From the IMG/VR virus record IMGVR_UViG_3300044846_000824, positions 1 to 22,206 of that record: a stretch of DNA of 22,206 nt. One strand, given 5' to 3'. Position numbers and translations under genes: made by a program. The notes beneath the pieces were generated by a model. The model saw only the letters and a list, made by a program, of their open reading frames with translations. It ran no database searches and was not told the DNA's origin. Origin of the DNA: a virus. Each line of letters starts with the position of its first letter. Within the stretch, counting starts at the first letter, position 1. This document shows, in pieces, positions 16,201 to 22,206 of this stretch.

Positions 16201-17535
16201 AATATTGCCAGTGTTTACTGATTCGGCAACAAGATCAAATACTTTTTTCATTTCGGGCAGTTCAGCAACTTTGCGAACACGCTCAACACTTACAGCACCG
16301 TCCATCCATTGCAAACCACGACGAGCAAACTGCCAACCGTGAGCAACTTTGCCAGCAAGAATAAATGGGTCAATAGCAATAATTGTTGCAGCATCAATAC
16401 CACCAGATATCCAACGGTATGCAGATGAATCTTCATCAAATGCTATGCCAGCAATATCTCGGCCAATACTAATTTTGCTTTGAACAAGCGTTTTGACAGC
16501 ATCTTGAAATAGCGGTTGTGCAAGAAGTTCAGTTAAACTTGAAACAAGTTTAGAATGTTCTTCTGTTCCTTCTTCAGCAAACTTCGATGCAACAGTATTT
16601 ATTTCTTGTAGTTGTTGCTGTTGGTTAAGACTGTTACTTGTTCCGGCAACATCACGCGCAATGTCAATAAGAGAATAGTCATCCATTGATTCAGCAAACT
16701 GTTGAGCCAAGTTAACCAGTCGTGGATCGCCAAGTGTTTCTTCTGCTTTTTTAATACCGCTTGTTTTAAATAATCTTTCACCGTTACCAGCAGCAGACCA
16801 AGCATTAGTCCAGTCAAGTCCGTTACCCAAAAGTGTTTCCGACCCAACTGCTGTAGCGGAAGCTCCAGCAACAGCACCAAGTCCTGCAACACTCAACGCA
16901 GCAAAAGTACCAAGACTTCCGCCAAATGTTGCTGGGGCTAAAGCGAGAGCAGCAGCACCACCAGCAATACCACCAATAGCCGCCAAAATTTGTGTGGGTG
17001 AATCTAATTGGCGGATTGTTCTGTATGGACGAAAAACCATGGTATCGGAAACTGTGTCAAGTAATTGAAGTGCGGGACTAACAACACCCATTAAAGGTTT
17101 GCCAACACCGCCAACAGCCCAACCAACAGGTTTAGCCAAAGGACCTAAAACATCATCGAACCACGATCCGTTATTAATATCAGACTTTGGAACTTCGTAA
17201 CCCATCTGAACTAAAGTGTTTTGTTGTCCAGGAGTTAACGAACTAAAAATAGAACGCTGAATAGAAGGAGAATATTTTTGAATGTCCGACGAAATACTTG
17301 AAGCGGTTTCCATGCCATACATTTGACCTGCATGAGAAAGTAAGTCATTATCACTAATAGGCATTTGAGCCAACTTTAAAACAGCATCTGGACGGGCTGC
17401 CATGTAAGGATTTTGATTAGCGATAGTACGAACACGCCAAGCAAGACGACCATCTTGACCAAACTGTGAAGTAATATTGTTTACAAGAATACGATCTCGG
17501 TCAAGTTGACTAAAATCAATTTCAGTTGATGCCAC
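10273..17535 (-). CDS. Giant putative ejection / internal virion protein (2420 aa)
   Basis: One unbroken frame of 2420 codons, about a third of the window. Order of features: a mostly helical start (1-130); a long Ala/Gly-rich non-polar stretch at about 183-228 (AAIGGIAGGAAALALAPATF and following), possibly a membrane-inserting hairpin; a block near 796 (WKPAVLLRYGFAVKN) and another near 1655 (NNVLGATIDAVARRPMAFHA) that recall conserved patches of very large phage proteins; an aromatic patch near 1895 (RGFLPFWYAQENFLKRW); and a charged helical end. I see no lysozyme, transglycosylase, polymerase or kinase motif. The place after the portal, the size and the three co-translated followers suggest a core/ejection protein with the role of T7 gp16, not a proven homologue. 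The ATG lies two bases after the preceding stop. Confidence 0.7.
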   Translation of the reverse strand: MASTEIDFSQLDRDRILVNNITSQFGQDGRLAWRVRTIANQNPYMAARPDAVLKLAQMPISDNDLLSHAGQMYGMETASSISSDIQKYSPSIQRSIFSSLTPGQQNTLVQMGYEVPKSDINNGSWFDDVLGPLAKPVGWAVGGVGKPLMGVVSPALQLLDTVSDTMVFRPYRTIRQLDSPTQILAAIGGIAGGAAALALAPATFGGSLGTFAALSVAGLGAVAGASATAVGSETLLGNGLDWTNAWSAAGNGERLFKTSGIKKAEETLGDPRLVNLAQQFAESMDDYSLIDIARDVAGTSNSLNQQQQLQEINTVASKFAEEGTEEHSKLVSSLTELLAQPLFQDAVKTLVQSKISIGRDIAGIAFDEDSSAYRWISGGIDAATIIAIDPFILAGKVAHGWQFARRGLQWMDGAVSVERVRKVAELPEMKKVFDLVAESVNTGNIRLLDNYAPWMKPAYDELRGWKYFNDDLMEAGLLLGTPKSAFTGEDVVNWIVDQNNLKSIMSGTGIINGAGKGTLRGLNKTQYAMRTAKGSVKEFFRGVDEVAAQTMGEGSRLGKLLPKLGEATPEASKYSLKNLTRQASDNPDFMKSLLDDLPEEARLNPHLIDALNPKAFDAGAFAANIPGIKSLGALFNGMRTMVPGRHISLAGPDAMQEIEQLVDLFRVANVPDSVRYVWKKTILDAPDVGARLNAITSMYDSFFRASGIGMSDDVAEWADTFLKGIKQSYAIGPNGRVMTAGGSEINRAVLPFVDNAVEISIPDLHGIRKAAAQGSLMRALVGIPESVPLQYFQGRIWKPAVLLRYGFAVKNSMEDLTSYVSRAGIGHMAQEFSARNVAKHELFDDAIQKSIKESRLTDQEANALLKNYAIPRHMRPVQRIVEKFTTVGKPFNLQLQHYNDYLYEKLTNGFGSKTINGWMKEIDSIPSDATKAFSFAPENLKANFNSNIKALVLGNPYSSRRMMMGGVNVDLIESARAFEKTYAKSLMERIGTSRLLPGQRQMTGEELFENNVGQKSNRFSGRVDFLHINGERGVVRVNGPKSRLLQDGHSAVLESVTRLTDDPAGALFLGHTQRVLTQNILKSIPEDQLLDTVVEWKRILDIKAVEQMPRDADDLMHMFMVLNEKLANPLDARHRIDALTKKLKTTNSTLNQWMNNINEEFGGLRIPTWEDAVRLRAGDNPVSLNYLKKLEGFYDNFIATVSDDVARQWLFANLNLDFATRGSHLSRTEIDRWASEIKSGLGNVNDFGQVGPFYNDLEVALTNGKNEFLTKANEGQGEWANLNRNRDFIPVAKGTQARVMLFPRLGDQPIDSTFLRGHLTDNVGNIDVDRLASEVFKLDPATLNLTQRKALQGIGDQILDSIIRRNELVLTGFDNSDIYRLKAMLNKAFGQAGYPQIPDVAYARLPIKQGSDLTDGYPVLAEKIHNIRVGGKDGRTLSVVGWDQDTYPLTREYLDEATAIGGNEKLADTLSNAVRERIKAGRRSEWYVAPNQTLYRNFNGRAVEIPGNTVIDSSDTYYLDAKMSKPVELGNQRYILSGPVTFEGNDEILWSIVSPVVYDHAELVTGRMLTVPKKSSQIDVIPIENIDGSMTPSTMDFGYDFDRVRTSSVSDVSKTDAGMLPDFEVAKIYEPKYENTWDRFVQYGFNNVLGATIDAVARRPMAFHAFHQAHVRNIKSVEWLFKGSQAETNLNNTISTLNGKQLFSVNGPAQMKKFGQVGRYAGEVEGLQGVEQWSDREAFAFLKGFWNEAEPDELTTFVNRLRNNASKDLTQFSQQQAKALVRWFERNNGNLAISLPHNVDAWDFVDQIDVWFGEGAALAGKVTNPRKVQNISEVRKVYTSLNPDDWKTIREAAEAKKLAYTNAEEYAAEYAIRDTMPFIDSHEFRSQFSEWGRGFLPFWYAQENFLKRWGKIFTLDGPLGTLAQARKMQLTYAGLKTSGVLREDAQGKSYFVYPGSDLLIEAVGKIPGLNLLPVQAMLQTPADRLIPGFEANIGAAGLSPLIGMPMDMVQSLFPESESLRDLQTAMFGEAGSNRAFYDYILPAQVKNTFEAMRLYVDSNSAKHNEKIGSSMMAAMAHLEASGNGLQDGATPGEVDEYLRRVRNHARTIVMSQALAGWFTPGPASGLQTTEDQNSVEWLTEGAVKNPAELLSSTYYTLVQKLGIEEGTVRYLELYPDNRVHDIINPLAYTVSKTATRSGAPLPSTEQSINFYFDNQELLNQYPEAGAWLLPPAKEGDTRSKYAYDNEVIEGLRVKKTPEEFLNEVKYKEGANIYFASRKDYLDQYEALKDAGQKSQAAALKNAWDAQSAIFRAAHPIFNEKLTSSDARERRARTITQMRYLLNDPEAPQAEHFGGLRILMNSFDTFVTNKGSLGLDQSARGRAVLEVFKKQFEEWSNQFLLDYPEASTFWLTVIRPETGLD

Positions 17536-17537
17536 TA

Positions 17538-17990
17538 TTACAACCTACCCTTAGCAGCAAGATTAGCGAAAATAGGGTCGCCAGTACGTGCAGATAGTTC
17601 ACGCATGATCTGTCCCGTACGGTTTACATAAGGTTTCATGGGGTTGCCAATATTGGAACCAGGACCACCAGGTAAACCATAATTGAAAGGTTGATCAGGT
17701 TGATCGTCGGGTGCAGTTAATTGTCCGCCAGCACCTTTAAGTGTTTCTAATAAAGCAGCAAGATCAGGTTTTTGCGCCTGAACACCACCTTGATCTTGCA
17801 TGGGTTCATTTTGTGGTGCGCTCTGAGCGGCTGGTTGAGTAGCAGGTACTCTTACACCTGTATTTGCTTGTGGCGCCGGCATAACGGCTTGTAGAGCCTG
17901 TTGTTGCACACCCTCACCATATGTTTGACCTTTAATAACTTGTGATGCTTGGCCTTGACCACCAGCCAAAGTTTTTTTTGCTCTAGGCAC
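17538..17990 (-). CDS. Short Q/P/G-rich protein downstream of portal (150 aa)
   Basis: The frame can be read back to 18050, but the start is taken as GTG at 17990-17988: an AGGAGG site at 17996-18001 lies five bases before it, and the first residues (VPRAKKTLAGG) follow directly. The protein is Gln/Ala/Pro-rich in its first 90 residues and probably disordered; the later part (PFNYGLPGGPGSNIGN, then ELSARTGDPIFANLAAKGRL) ends in a short helix. I recall comparable short proteins right after the portal gene in environmental phages. The function is unknown. It overlaps the portal end by eight bases and ends two bases before the giant gene. Confidence 0.7.
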   Translation of the reverse strand: MPRAKKTLAGGQGQASQVIKGQTYGEGVQQQALQAVMPAPQANTGVRVPATQPAAQSAPQNEPMQDQGGVQAQKPDLAALLETLKGAGGQLTAPDDQPDQPFNYGLPGGPGSNIGNPMKPYVNRTGQIMRELSARTGDPIFANLAAKGRL

Positions 17991-19818
17991 CTTGTCCTCC
18001 TCGCATTGCCTGTAGTAACTGTTGCATGTTTGCCCGTGGGTTTTCGGCACCTTGTGGTGCCTGAGCCTGAGCCTGTTGCATCGCCATCATCTGCTCGGGA
18101 GGACCAGCCATACCAGGCATAGCCTCAGGTGGTGCAACCATTCCTTCAGGAGCTGGCGGTGCTTCTGATGCTTGACGCTTACGCATCTCGTCATCAGCCA
18201 TAGCAACAGCATCAAAAATATCTTTACCAGCAGACAAATACTTCTTGATCATCGTAGAAGCAATTAACGGCAACTCGCCAGTCAAAAGCTTTTGAAGGAC
18301 ACTCTGACGCAAAGCATCATCAAAGTCCTCGTCCTGAACAAGACGCTCTTCAGCCTCATGATCATCAATGTACGGATGCATAGCCCTAAAGGTGCGACCC
18401 GAAATAGCTTTAGCACCACGCAACGACCCAAGGATCTGTGTCTGTTGCATAACATCAGCACCAGGAAGGTTATAAGAAACTGTGTTATCTAACAGTTCTA
18501 TGTGTTCTTGCGGCGTAAATGTGACAATGCCTTTGTCTCCAGCCCATCCAGAGTACATTGAATACTTCTTGTCAGGCCAATACGCTTTATAGGTAGCAAG
18601 AATTGCTGAGTTAAGATGTGGTAGCCACGCTTCACTGATTTCGTGAAGTTCTTGAATGCGCGGATCAACAGCCATACCGGCCATAGCGTCCATACCACGA
18701 CCAGTACGCAAAGCACCGTAAGTCTCACCACCAAATTGTGGAACCAAACCAGTTGAGGTGCGGAAGTTGCGTTCAAGACGGTCAATGGTTTGCGTGGTCC
18801 TAATGTCTGGCGTGGATCGAATCTGACCGATGGACTCAACGTCCTGTAGTAAGTTGATTTCACCTTCGCGACCATCTTTCCATTGTCCACCAATAATACG
18901 GGGCATTCCACCTGAACGCCCAATGGCGTACATGTCGGGCCAAATAGCTTTTTCTTGGGCAAGAATGTCTAGTGCCATAAGTCTTGCTTGTAGGTCTACG
19001 TTTCCGAGCATTGATCCGATACGGCTTGCGATGCGTCCTAAGCTCACGTTGTGGGGCACTACGGCTGGCATCATGCCGATACGGTTCGGGTAACTTGGTG
19101 ATAACTGTTGCCATGGGGTAATCCATGGGCGTTCGCTTGACATGCGACGGTCATCAAATACTGGTCCGATGATGCCGAATACGGTTTGGTCTAGGTCGTA
19201 CCATTCAACACATTCCCAAAGGTCACGGTAGTCGTCTTTGTGGATTGGTCCGCCTACTTCTTGGCGTGATTGTGGGTAGACACGACGTAGAAATTCGGCT
19301 GAGTGGCGGGTAACAAAGGCTACATATTCGGGTTGTCGTAGTTCTTCGTTGGCTGTTGGCTCAATATAGGTGCCGAGTGGATCACGAATTTCAATGCGGG
19401 GAATACCAGCATTGAAGTCTGGAATAACGACAAGACTGCAAGTGTGATAGGCGGCTAGTTGACGGTAGTAGCGGCGACGACCAAGGTTCCATTTAGAGTT
19501 TGAGTAGGTTGCTGCTACGATCTTGCGTCGTTTGTCAGCATATTCACGGGACCTGCGACCGTTATCTTTCATAGGGTCAATGGCAGGAAACACGTTGTTT
19601 GGGCGTACCGAGGCGGCTCGCATAGCCATATTGTCTACGGCTTCAGCAATAAGTGCTGGTGTTAAGGGCGGGAGATTTGGTTCTTTGTCAATATCAGGCA
19701 TAGGAAGAATCCAATCGCCGTCATAACGATCAAGAATATCCTTCATACGGTTAAGTACAGGGCCTTGCATTGTTTGCAAGTCCTTTACTATGCGTGTTAT
19801 TTCATCGAATGTTCTCAA
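17983..19818 (-). CDS. Portal protein (611 aa)
   Basis: The portal forms the dodecameric ring at one capsid vertex through which DNA enters and leaves. Typical portal features are a helical start (about 1-60), a basic SREYADKRRKIVAATYSNSK region (90-109), the RIEIRDPLGTYIEPTANEEL strand block (141-160), a long central helical part, and a Pro/Gln/Met-rich flexible C-terminus of about 65 residues (MMAMQQAQAQAPQGA). The frame extends back to 19887, but TTG at 19818-19816 is the better start: an AGGAG site at 19826-19830 is seven bases before it, and TTGA overlaps the terminase stop. Position between terminase and ejection genes agrees. This region is GC-richer than the giant gene. Confidence 0.85.
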   Translation of the reverse strand: MRTFDEITRIVKDLQTMQGPVLNRMKDILDRYDGDWILPMPDIDKEPNLPPLTPALIAEAVDNMAMRAASVRPNNVFPAIDPMKDNGRRSREYADKRRKIVAATYSNSKWNLGRRRYYRQLAAYHTCSLVVIPDFNAGIPRIEIRDPLGTYIEPTANEELRQPEYVAFVTRHSAEFLRRVYPQSRQEVGGPIHKDDYRDLWECVEWYDLDQTVFGIIGPVFDDRRMSSERPWITPWQQLSPSYPNRIGMMPAVVPHNVSLGRIASRIGSMLGNVDLQARLMALDILAQEKAIWPDMYAIGRSGGMPRIIGGQWKDGREGEINLLQDVESIGQIRSTPDIRTTQTIDRLERNFRTSTGLVPQFGGETYGALRTGRGMDAMAGMAVDPRIQELHEISEAWLPHLNSAILATYKAYWPDKKYSMYSGWAGDKGIVTFTPQEHIELLDNTVSYNLPGADVMQQTQILGSLRGAKAISGRTFRAMHPYIDDHEAEERLVQDEDFDDALRQSVLQKLLTGELPLIASTMIKKYLSAGKDIFDAVAMADDEMRKRQASEAPPAPEGMVAPPEAMPGMAGPPEQMMAMQQAQAQAPQGAENPRANMQQLLQAMRGGQGA

Positions 19819-21572
19819 ACTTTTGCTCCTAGTGGAATTACTAACCCTGTTCTGGTACCTGACCAGGGTATTCCTTTTACTCTCCACGTTTCACTCGTAT
19901 TACTTTCTACGGGTTGTTTCCATCTTTGTCGCCAAAGAATCCAAACAAACCATAGTGCCATTACTCTGTCTTGCCTAAGTTTACTACCTCTAGCACCTGG
20001 CCTCCATGCCTTTAGTTGCCTACATAGTTCCCCTATTTCGGTTCTAGTATAGTCATCTCCTGCCCATGGTAACACAATTTCTTGTCGCATGAATGACTCG
20101 CACATAGATGCTACACCTACTGACTCATCATATTTGTTCCAGCCAGTAATATGTTCGCGCATTGCGAACCCGTAGTGTTGTTGCATTTCTAGCAATCTTT
20201 CATCTCTTGCTAGGCCGGCTTGGAAGTTTTTAGTTTCGATTACTACGTCTGTTACCCGTCCTGTTAGGTTGCAGGACTGAATAACGCTATCTAATGCTTG
20301 CATAATCTGTTCGTTGCGTCGGAACCCTACATCTTCACGGATGCGACGAACAATAAGTTTGCCTTCAGGAGATACTTCGCAGGCTATAACACAGTTTTGT
20401 GACCCTAGAGCGGGGTCTAAGCCTACATAAACGATGTTGTCGGTAGGTATTTCGTGCTTTAAGGAGATTAAAGGATTCAAACATTCGTCAACCATCTCAT
20501 CTGTGAAGGTTCGGTTGCTGTTTGATGACCCTGGTGATTGCATATAGTTACGATCCCAAGCTTCTTGACCTACTTTGCGTCGCTGACGGTCTAACATGTC
20601 TAGCGTGTACCGTTCTGGCCATAGCGGTTTTTGTTCACCGCTCTCAAAATCGGTGATGATTGCTTTAAACTTGATGACTTTAAGGATGCCCTGTAGGTCT
20701 GTGTCGTCGGCTAGACGACTGTAGATGTCATCTTCACCCACACGAGTGCCAGCAATGGTTGTAATACCGTGTTCGCCTGGGCGTGTGAGTGCGTCCTGTC
20801 GGAACCATTCTTCAATCTTGTTGGTTTGTGTGTATGTTTTGACAGATTGAATGTCGTCAACATGAAGATGGTCGGTACGGGTTGAAACAATTGATGATCC
20901 AACACCAAGAGCCATCATCGTATAGTCACGCTCGTCATGATGTGACTTTTTGTAGACGTTAAAATGGTCTGCGCCCCACGGTTGAGCCACTTTGCCTTGC
21001 CCTAAACCTACTGGTGGGCGGAATGGACCCCATCGTTCCACATACTTAGGAAACGGACCGCCTGGTTCCATACGGTTCTTGATACGACCAATGATCTTGC
21101 GGGCGATTGACTGGTTTTCTGAAGCTACCGTCTGCCTACGGTTCGGATGTAAAGCAACCATTTCGGATACATAGTTCTCATATGTGGTTGTTTTACCGTG
21201 TTCCGGTGGCCAGAGTGCCATAAGAATATTACCAGGTGGTAGATTCTCTAGTTCTTGTAGGAATACAAGTTGAAACCACGCATATTCCATATCAAAGTAC
21301 TCTTTAGCAAAAGAAGCGTGAGTACCGTTGTACTCACCTTCTTCTTGTGCCTCGTTTGCACGGATACGGTCTACTTCGGCAGCAAACTTCTTATCTCGCT
21401 TACGCCACTGACGGTATGCCTCGTATCCGACACCAACTATTTTTAAAGCTTCTTGTAGCGGAACATTTGCTTGCGTTAGTTGCAAGAATTGTTGCTGTCG
21501 CTGTACTGCACGCGAATGATGTGCGTTAGCGGCTAAAGCTTTTTTAATGGTTGGTTCATTCAGGTGTTTCAA
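19815..21572 (-). CDS. terL: Terminase large subunit with N-terminal HTH extension (585 aa)
   Basis: This ATP-driven motor and nuclease packages DNA into the capsid. The ATPase has a Walker A-like loop PPEHGKTT (122-129), Walker B HLHVDD (235-240) and a coupling motif TTIAGTR (271-277). The RNase H-like nuclease shows its acidic residues at D386 (VGLDPALG), E446 (VVIETKNFQ) and D535 (RQDRVMALW). Residues about 26-60 form a helix-turn-helix-like segment (LQEALKIVGVGYEAYRQWRK) of the kind found in small terminase subunits, ahead of the ATPase. The earliest start is TTG at 21572-21570, since a stop lies three codons before it; no good Shine-Dalgarno site is seen, but the start overlaps the 54-residue gene by 17 bases, suggesting coupling. 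Confidence 0.92.
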   Translation of the reverse strand: MKHLNEPTIKKALAANAHHSRAVQRQQQFLQLTQANVPLQEALKIVGVGYEAYRQWRKRDKKFAAEVDRIRANEAQEEGEYNGTHASFAKEYFDMEYAWFQLVFLQELENLPPGNILMALWPPEHGKTTTYENYVSEMVALHPNRRQTVASENQSIARKIIGRIKNRMEPGGPFPKYVERWGPFRPPVGLGQGKVAQPWGADHFNVYKKSHHDERDYTMMALGVGSSIVSTRTDHLHVDDIQSVKTYTQTNKIEEWFRQDALTRPGEHGITTIAGTRVGEDDIYSRLADDTDLQGILKVIKFKAIITDFESGEQKPLWPERYTLDMLDRQRRKVGQEAWDRNYMQSPGSSNSNRTFTDEMVDECLNPLISLKHEIPTDNIVYVGLDPALGSQNCVIACEVSPEGKLIVRRIREDVGFRRNEQIMQALDSVIQSCNLTGRVTDVVIETKNFQAGLARDERLLEMQQHYGFAMREHITGWNKYDESVGVASMCESFMRQEIVLPWAGDDYTRTEIGELCRQLKAWRPGARGSKLRQDRVMALWFVWILWRQRWKQPVESNTSETWRVKGIPWSGTRTGLVIPLGAKV

Positions 21573-21720
21573 TATTTTCCACTACGTCAGTATCGGCGGT
21601 TTCTTCCGCTGGTACCAACTGCTGTAGAACGGTCTGCAAGATAGCAATCTGCTGTGCTTGCATTGCGATTTGTGTTGATAGGTTTTCGATAACTTTGTTG
21701 AAGTCTATTTGGTTGTTCAT
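21556..21720 (-). CDS. Small coiled-coil protein upstream of terminase (54 aa)
   Basis: ATG at 21720-21718 follows a strong ribosome site and opens 54 codons. Non-polar residues recur in heptads at I11, L14, I18, (Q21), I25, L28, L32 and L35, so residues 8-36 should form a coiled coil; the rest is acidic. The gene overlaps the terminase start by 17 bases. The function is unknown; it may be an oligomerisation or packaging accessory protein, or serve mainly to couple translation of the terminase. It is too short to be a normal small terminase and lacks a helix-turn-helix. Confidence 0.75.
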   Translation of the reverse strand: MNNQIDFNKVIENLSTQIAMQAQQIAILQTVLQQLVPAEETADTDVVENIETPE

Positions 21721-21721
21721 T

Positions 21722-21734
21722 TCCCCTCCTAAGG
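21722..21734 (-). promoter_or_regulatory. Strong Shine-Dalgarno site of the 54-residue gene
   Basis: In transcribed orientation the sequence is CTTAGGAGGGGAA just before the ATG at 21720. It contains AGGAGG and is the best ribosome site at the right end of the window. It decides the start of the 54-residue gene and, through overlap, probably drives terminase translation too. Confidence 0.8.
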
Positions 21735-21756
21735 TGTGTTAGTAAATTGTACTGTA

Positions 21757-22206
21757 TCAGAATGATCCTAAATCTTCAACCATAAGAAACGCACGACTTG
21801 TGGTACTGCGAACCAATACTGGAGCACCAGTAGTTGACGATGTTAATGCTGAAGCATTCACAGTTTGAGTTCCAGCAGAAAAAGTGGCAGTCACATATGA
21901 AACTGTAACAGCACCTTCAATTTCGACTGCGGCAGCAGTTGTGATTCTACCTGACGACAATTGCCCACCAGCCGCTGTTGCACCTGACCTAATTTGTAGG
22001 GTCGTTGTGCCACCTGAAACTGTTGGTGTTTGTGCTTCAGGTTCAAAATATGTGACACGATAGTAATGGTCTGCTATTGCAGTCCAAGTCACAGATGTTA
22101 ACGCTAGTGCTGAAGTGGTCAACGTATAGTTCGAATTCATTGAAGCAACAGCAACAATTCCTCTAGGCATAAAATTAGTACCAAGACGAAAATCGGTAGC
22201 AGTAAC
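21757..22206 (-). CDS. Fibre-like structural protein, C-terminal part (runs off right edge)
   Basis: The frame is open for 150 codons including the stop, from the right edge to the TGA at 21759-21757. An internal ATG at 22170 exists, but the upstream codons (VTATDFRLGTNF) continue the frame without a stop, so the gene most likely starts beyond the window. The product is Thr/Ser/Ala/Val-rich and beta-like: FMPRGIVAVASMNSN, then SVTWTAIADHYYRVTYFEPE, and an end SRAFLMVEDLGSF. This RGIVA...W/F-TA-A..YY+V...VEDLG arrangement recalls the C-terminal domain of phage tail fibre or minor tail proteins. It precedes the terminase region; a second fibre-type gene lies at the left end. Confidence 0.65.
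   Translation of the reverse strand, partial: VTATDFRLGTNFMPRGIVAVASMNSNYTLTTSALALTSVTWTAIADHYYRVTYFEPEAQTPTVSGGTTTLQIRSGATAAGGQLSSGRITTAAAVEIEGAVTVSYVTATFSAGTQTVNASALTSSTTGAPVLVRSTTSRAFLMVEDLGSF

Noticed and set aside
7050-17535. Tape-measure protein of a long-tailed phage as identity of the giant gene
   Set aside because: No tail tube, tail assembly chaperones or sheath genes flank it, and it sits directly after the portal and before the scaffold rather than after tail genes.
17991-18050. Extra 20 codons at the start of the 150-residue gene
   Set aside because: They overlap the portal gene; the GTG at 17990 has an excellent AGGAGG site at the right distance.
19819-19887. Extra 23 codons at the start of the portal gene
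   Set aside because: They overlap the terminase end; TTG at 19818 has an AGGAG site and a TTGA stop/start overlap.
1-22206. Possible circular genome, with the left-edge fibre gene continuing into the right-edge fibre-like gene
   Set aside because: The left gene ends two bases into a codon at position 1, and the right-edge frame begins with a full codon at 22206. Joining the ends puts them in different phases, so they are not one gene across a junction.
1-22206. tRNA genes, CRISPR arrays, insertion sequences or attachment sites
   Set aside because: No cloverleaf-like, spaced-repeat, transposase or long inverted-repeat pattern was seen by eye on either strand; a dedicated scan was not possible.

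Overview
The window is a stretch of a tailed double-stranded DNA phage (Caudoviricetes), and it reads best as a podovirus (short-tailed). All recognisable genes lie on the minus strand, so transcription runs from the right edge to the left edge. Genes are packed with overlapping stop/start codons or gaps of a few bases. I see no tRNA, rRNA, CRISPR array, insertion sequence, integrase or host housekeeping gene. No tape-measure, tail-tube or sheath gene is visible. A nozzle-like beta-propeller protein, a head-tail adaptor and a block of very large putative ejection proteins take their place, as in T7-like or SU10-like podoviruses. The host is not shown directly. A peptidoglycan-binding-like segment, good Shine-Dalgarno sites, frequent TTG/GTG starts and moderate-to-low GC fit an aquatic, perhaps low-GC actinobacterial, host, but this is a weak inference.

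Layout in transcription order (right to left): (1) the C-terminal end of a fibre-like protein, cut by the right edge; (2) a 54-residue coiled-coil protein overlapping the terminase gene; (3) a large terminase with an N-terminal helix-turn-helix extension; (4) the portal; (5) a 150-residue Q/P/G-rich protein; (6) a 2420-residue giant protein filling a third of the window; (7) three further putative ejection proteins of 460, 323 and 287 residues; (8) five consecutive small basic proteins (87, 37, 157, 134 and 95 residues), one resembling DUF5872; (9) a 175-base intergenic region with the only convincing promoter-like sequence; (10) scaffold, a 96-residue Cys-containing protein and an SU10/DUF5309-type major capsid protein, followed by a strong stem-loop; (11) the head-tail adaptor, the nozzle, and the N-terminal part of a tail fibre, cut by the left edge.

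Together these genes build and fill the virion. The terminase packages DNA through the portal into a capsid formed by scaffold and major capsid protein. The adaptor and nozzle close the portal. The giant protein and its neighbours probably form an internal core that is ejected into the host, and the fibres bind the host. The promoter before the scaffold and the stem-loop after the capsid gene bracket scaffold, 96-residue protein and capsid as a likely high-expression unit.

The most notable points are: a small beta-rich module that recurs in the capsid, adaptor and fibre proteins; the 2420-residue protein; the run of basic mini-proteins; the promoter followed by two nearly leaderless candidate peptides; and the placement of the ejection block between portal and scaffold, unlike T7.
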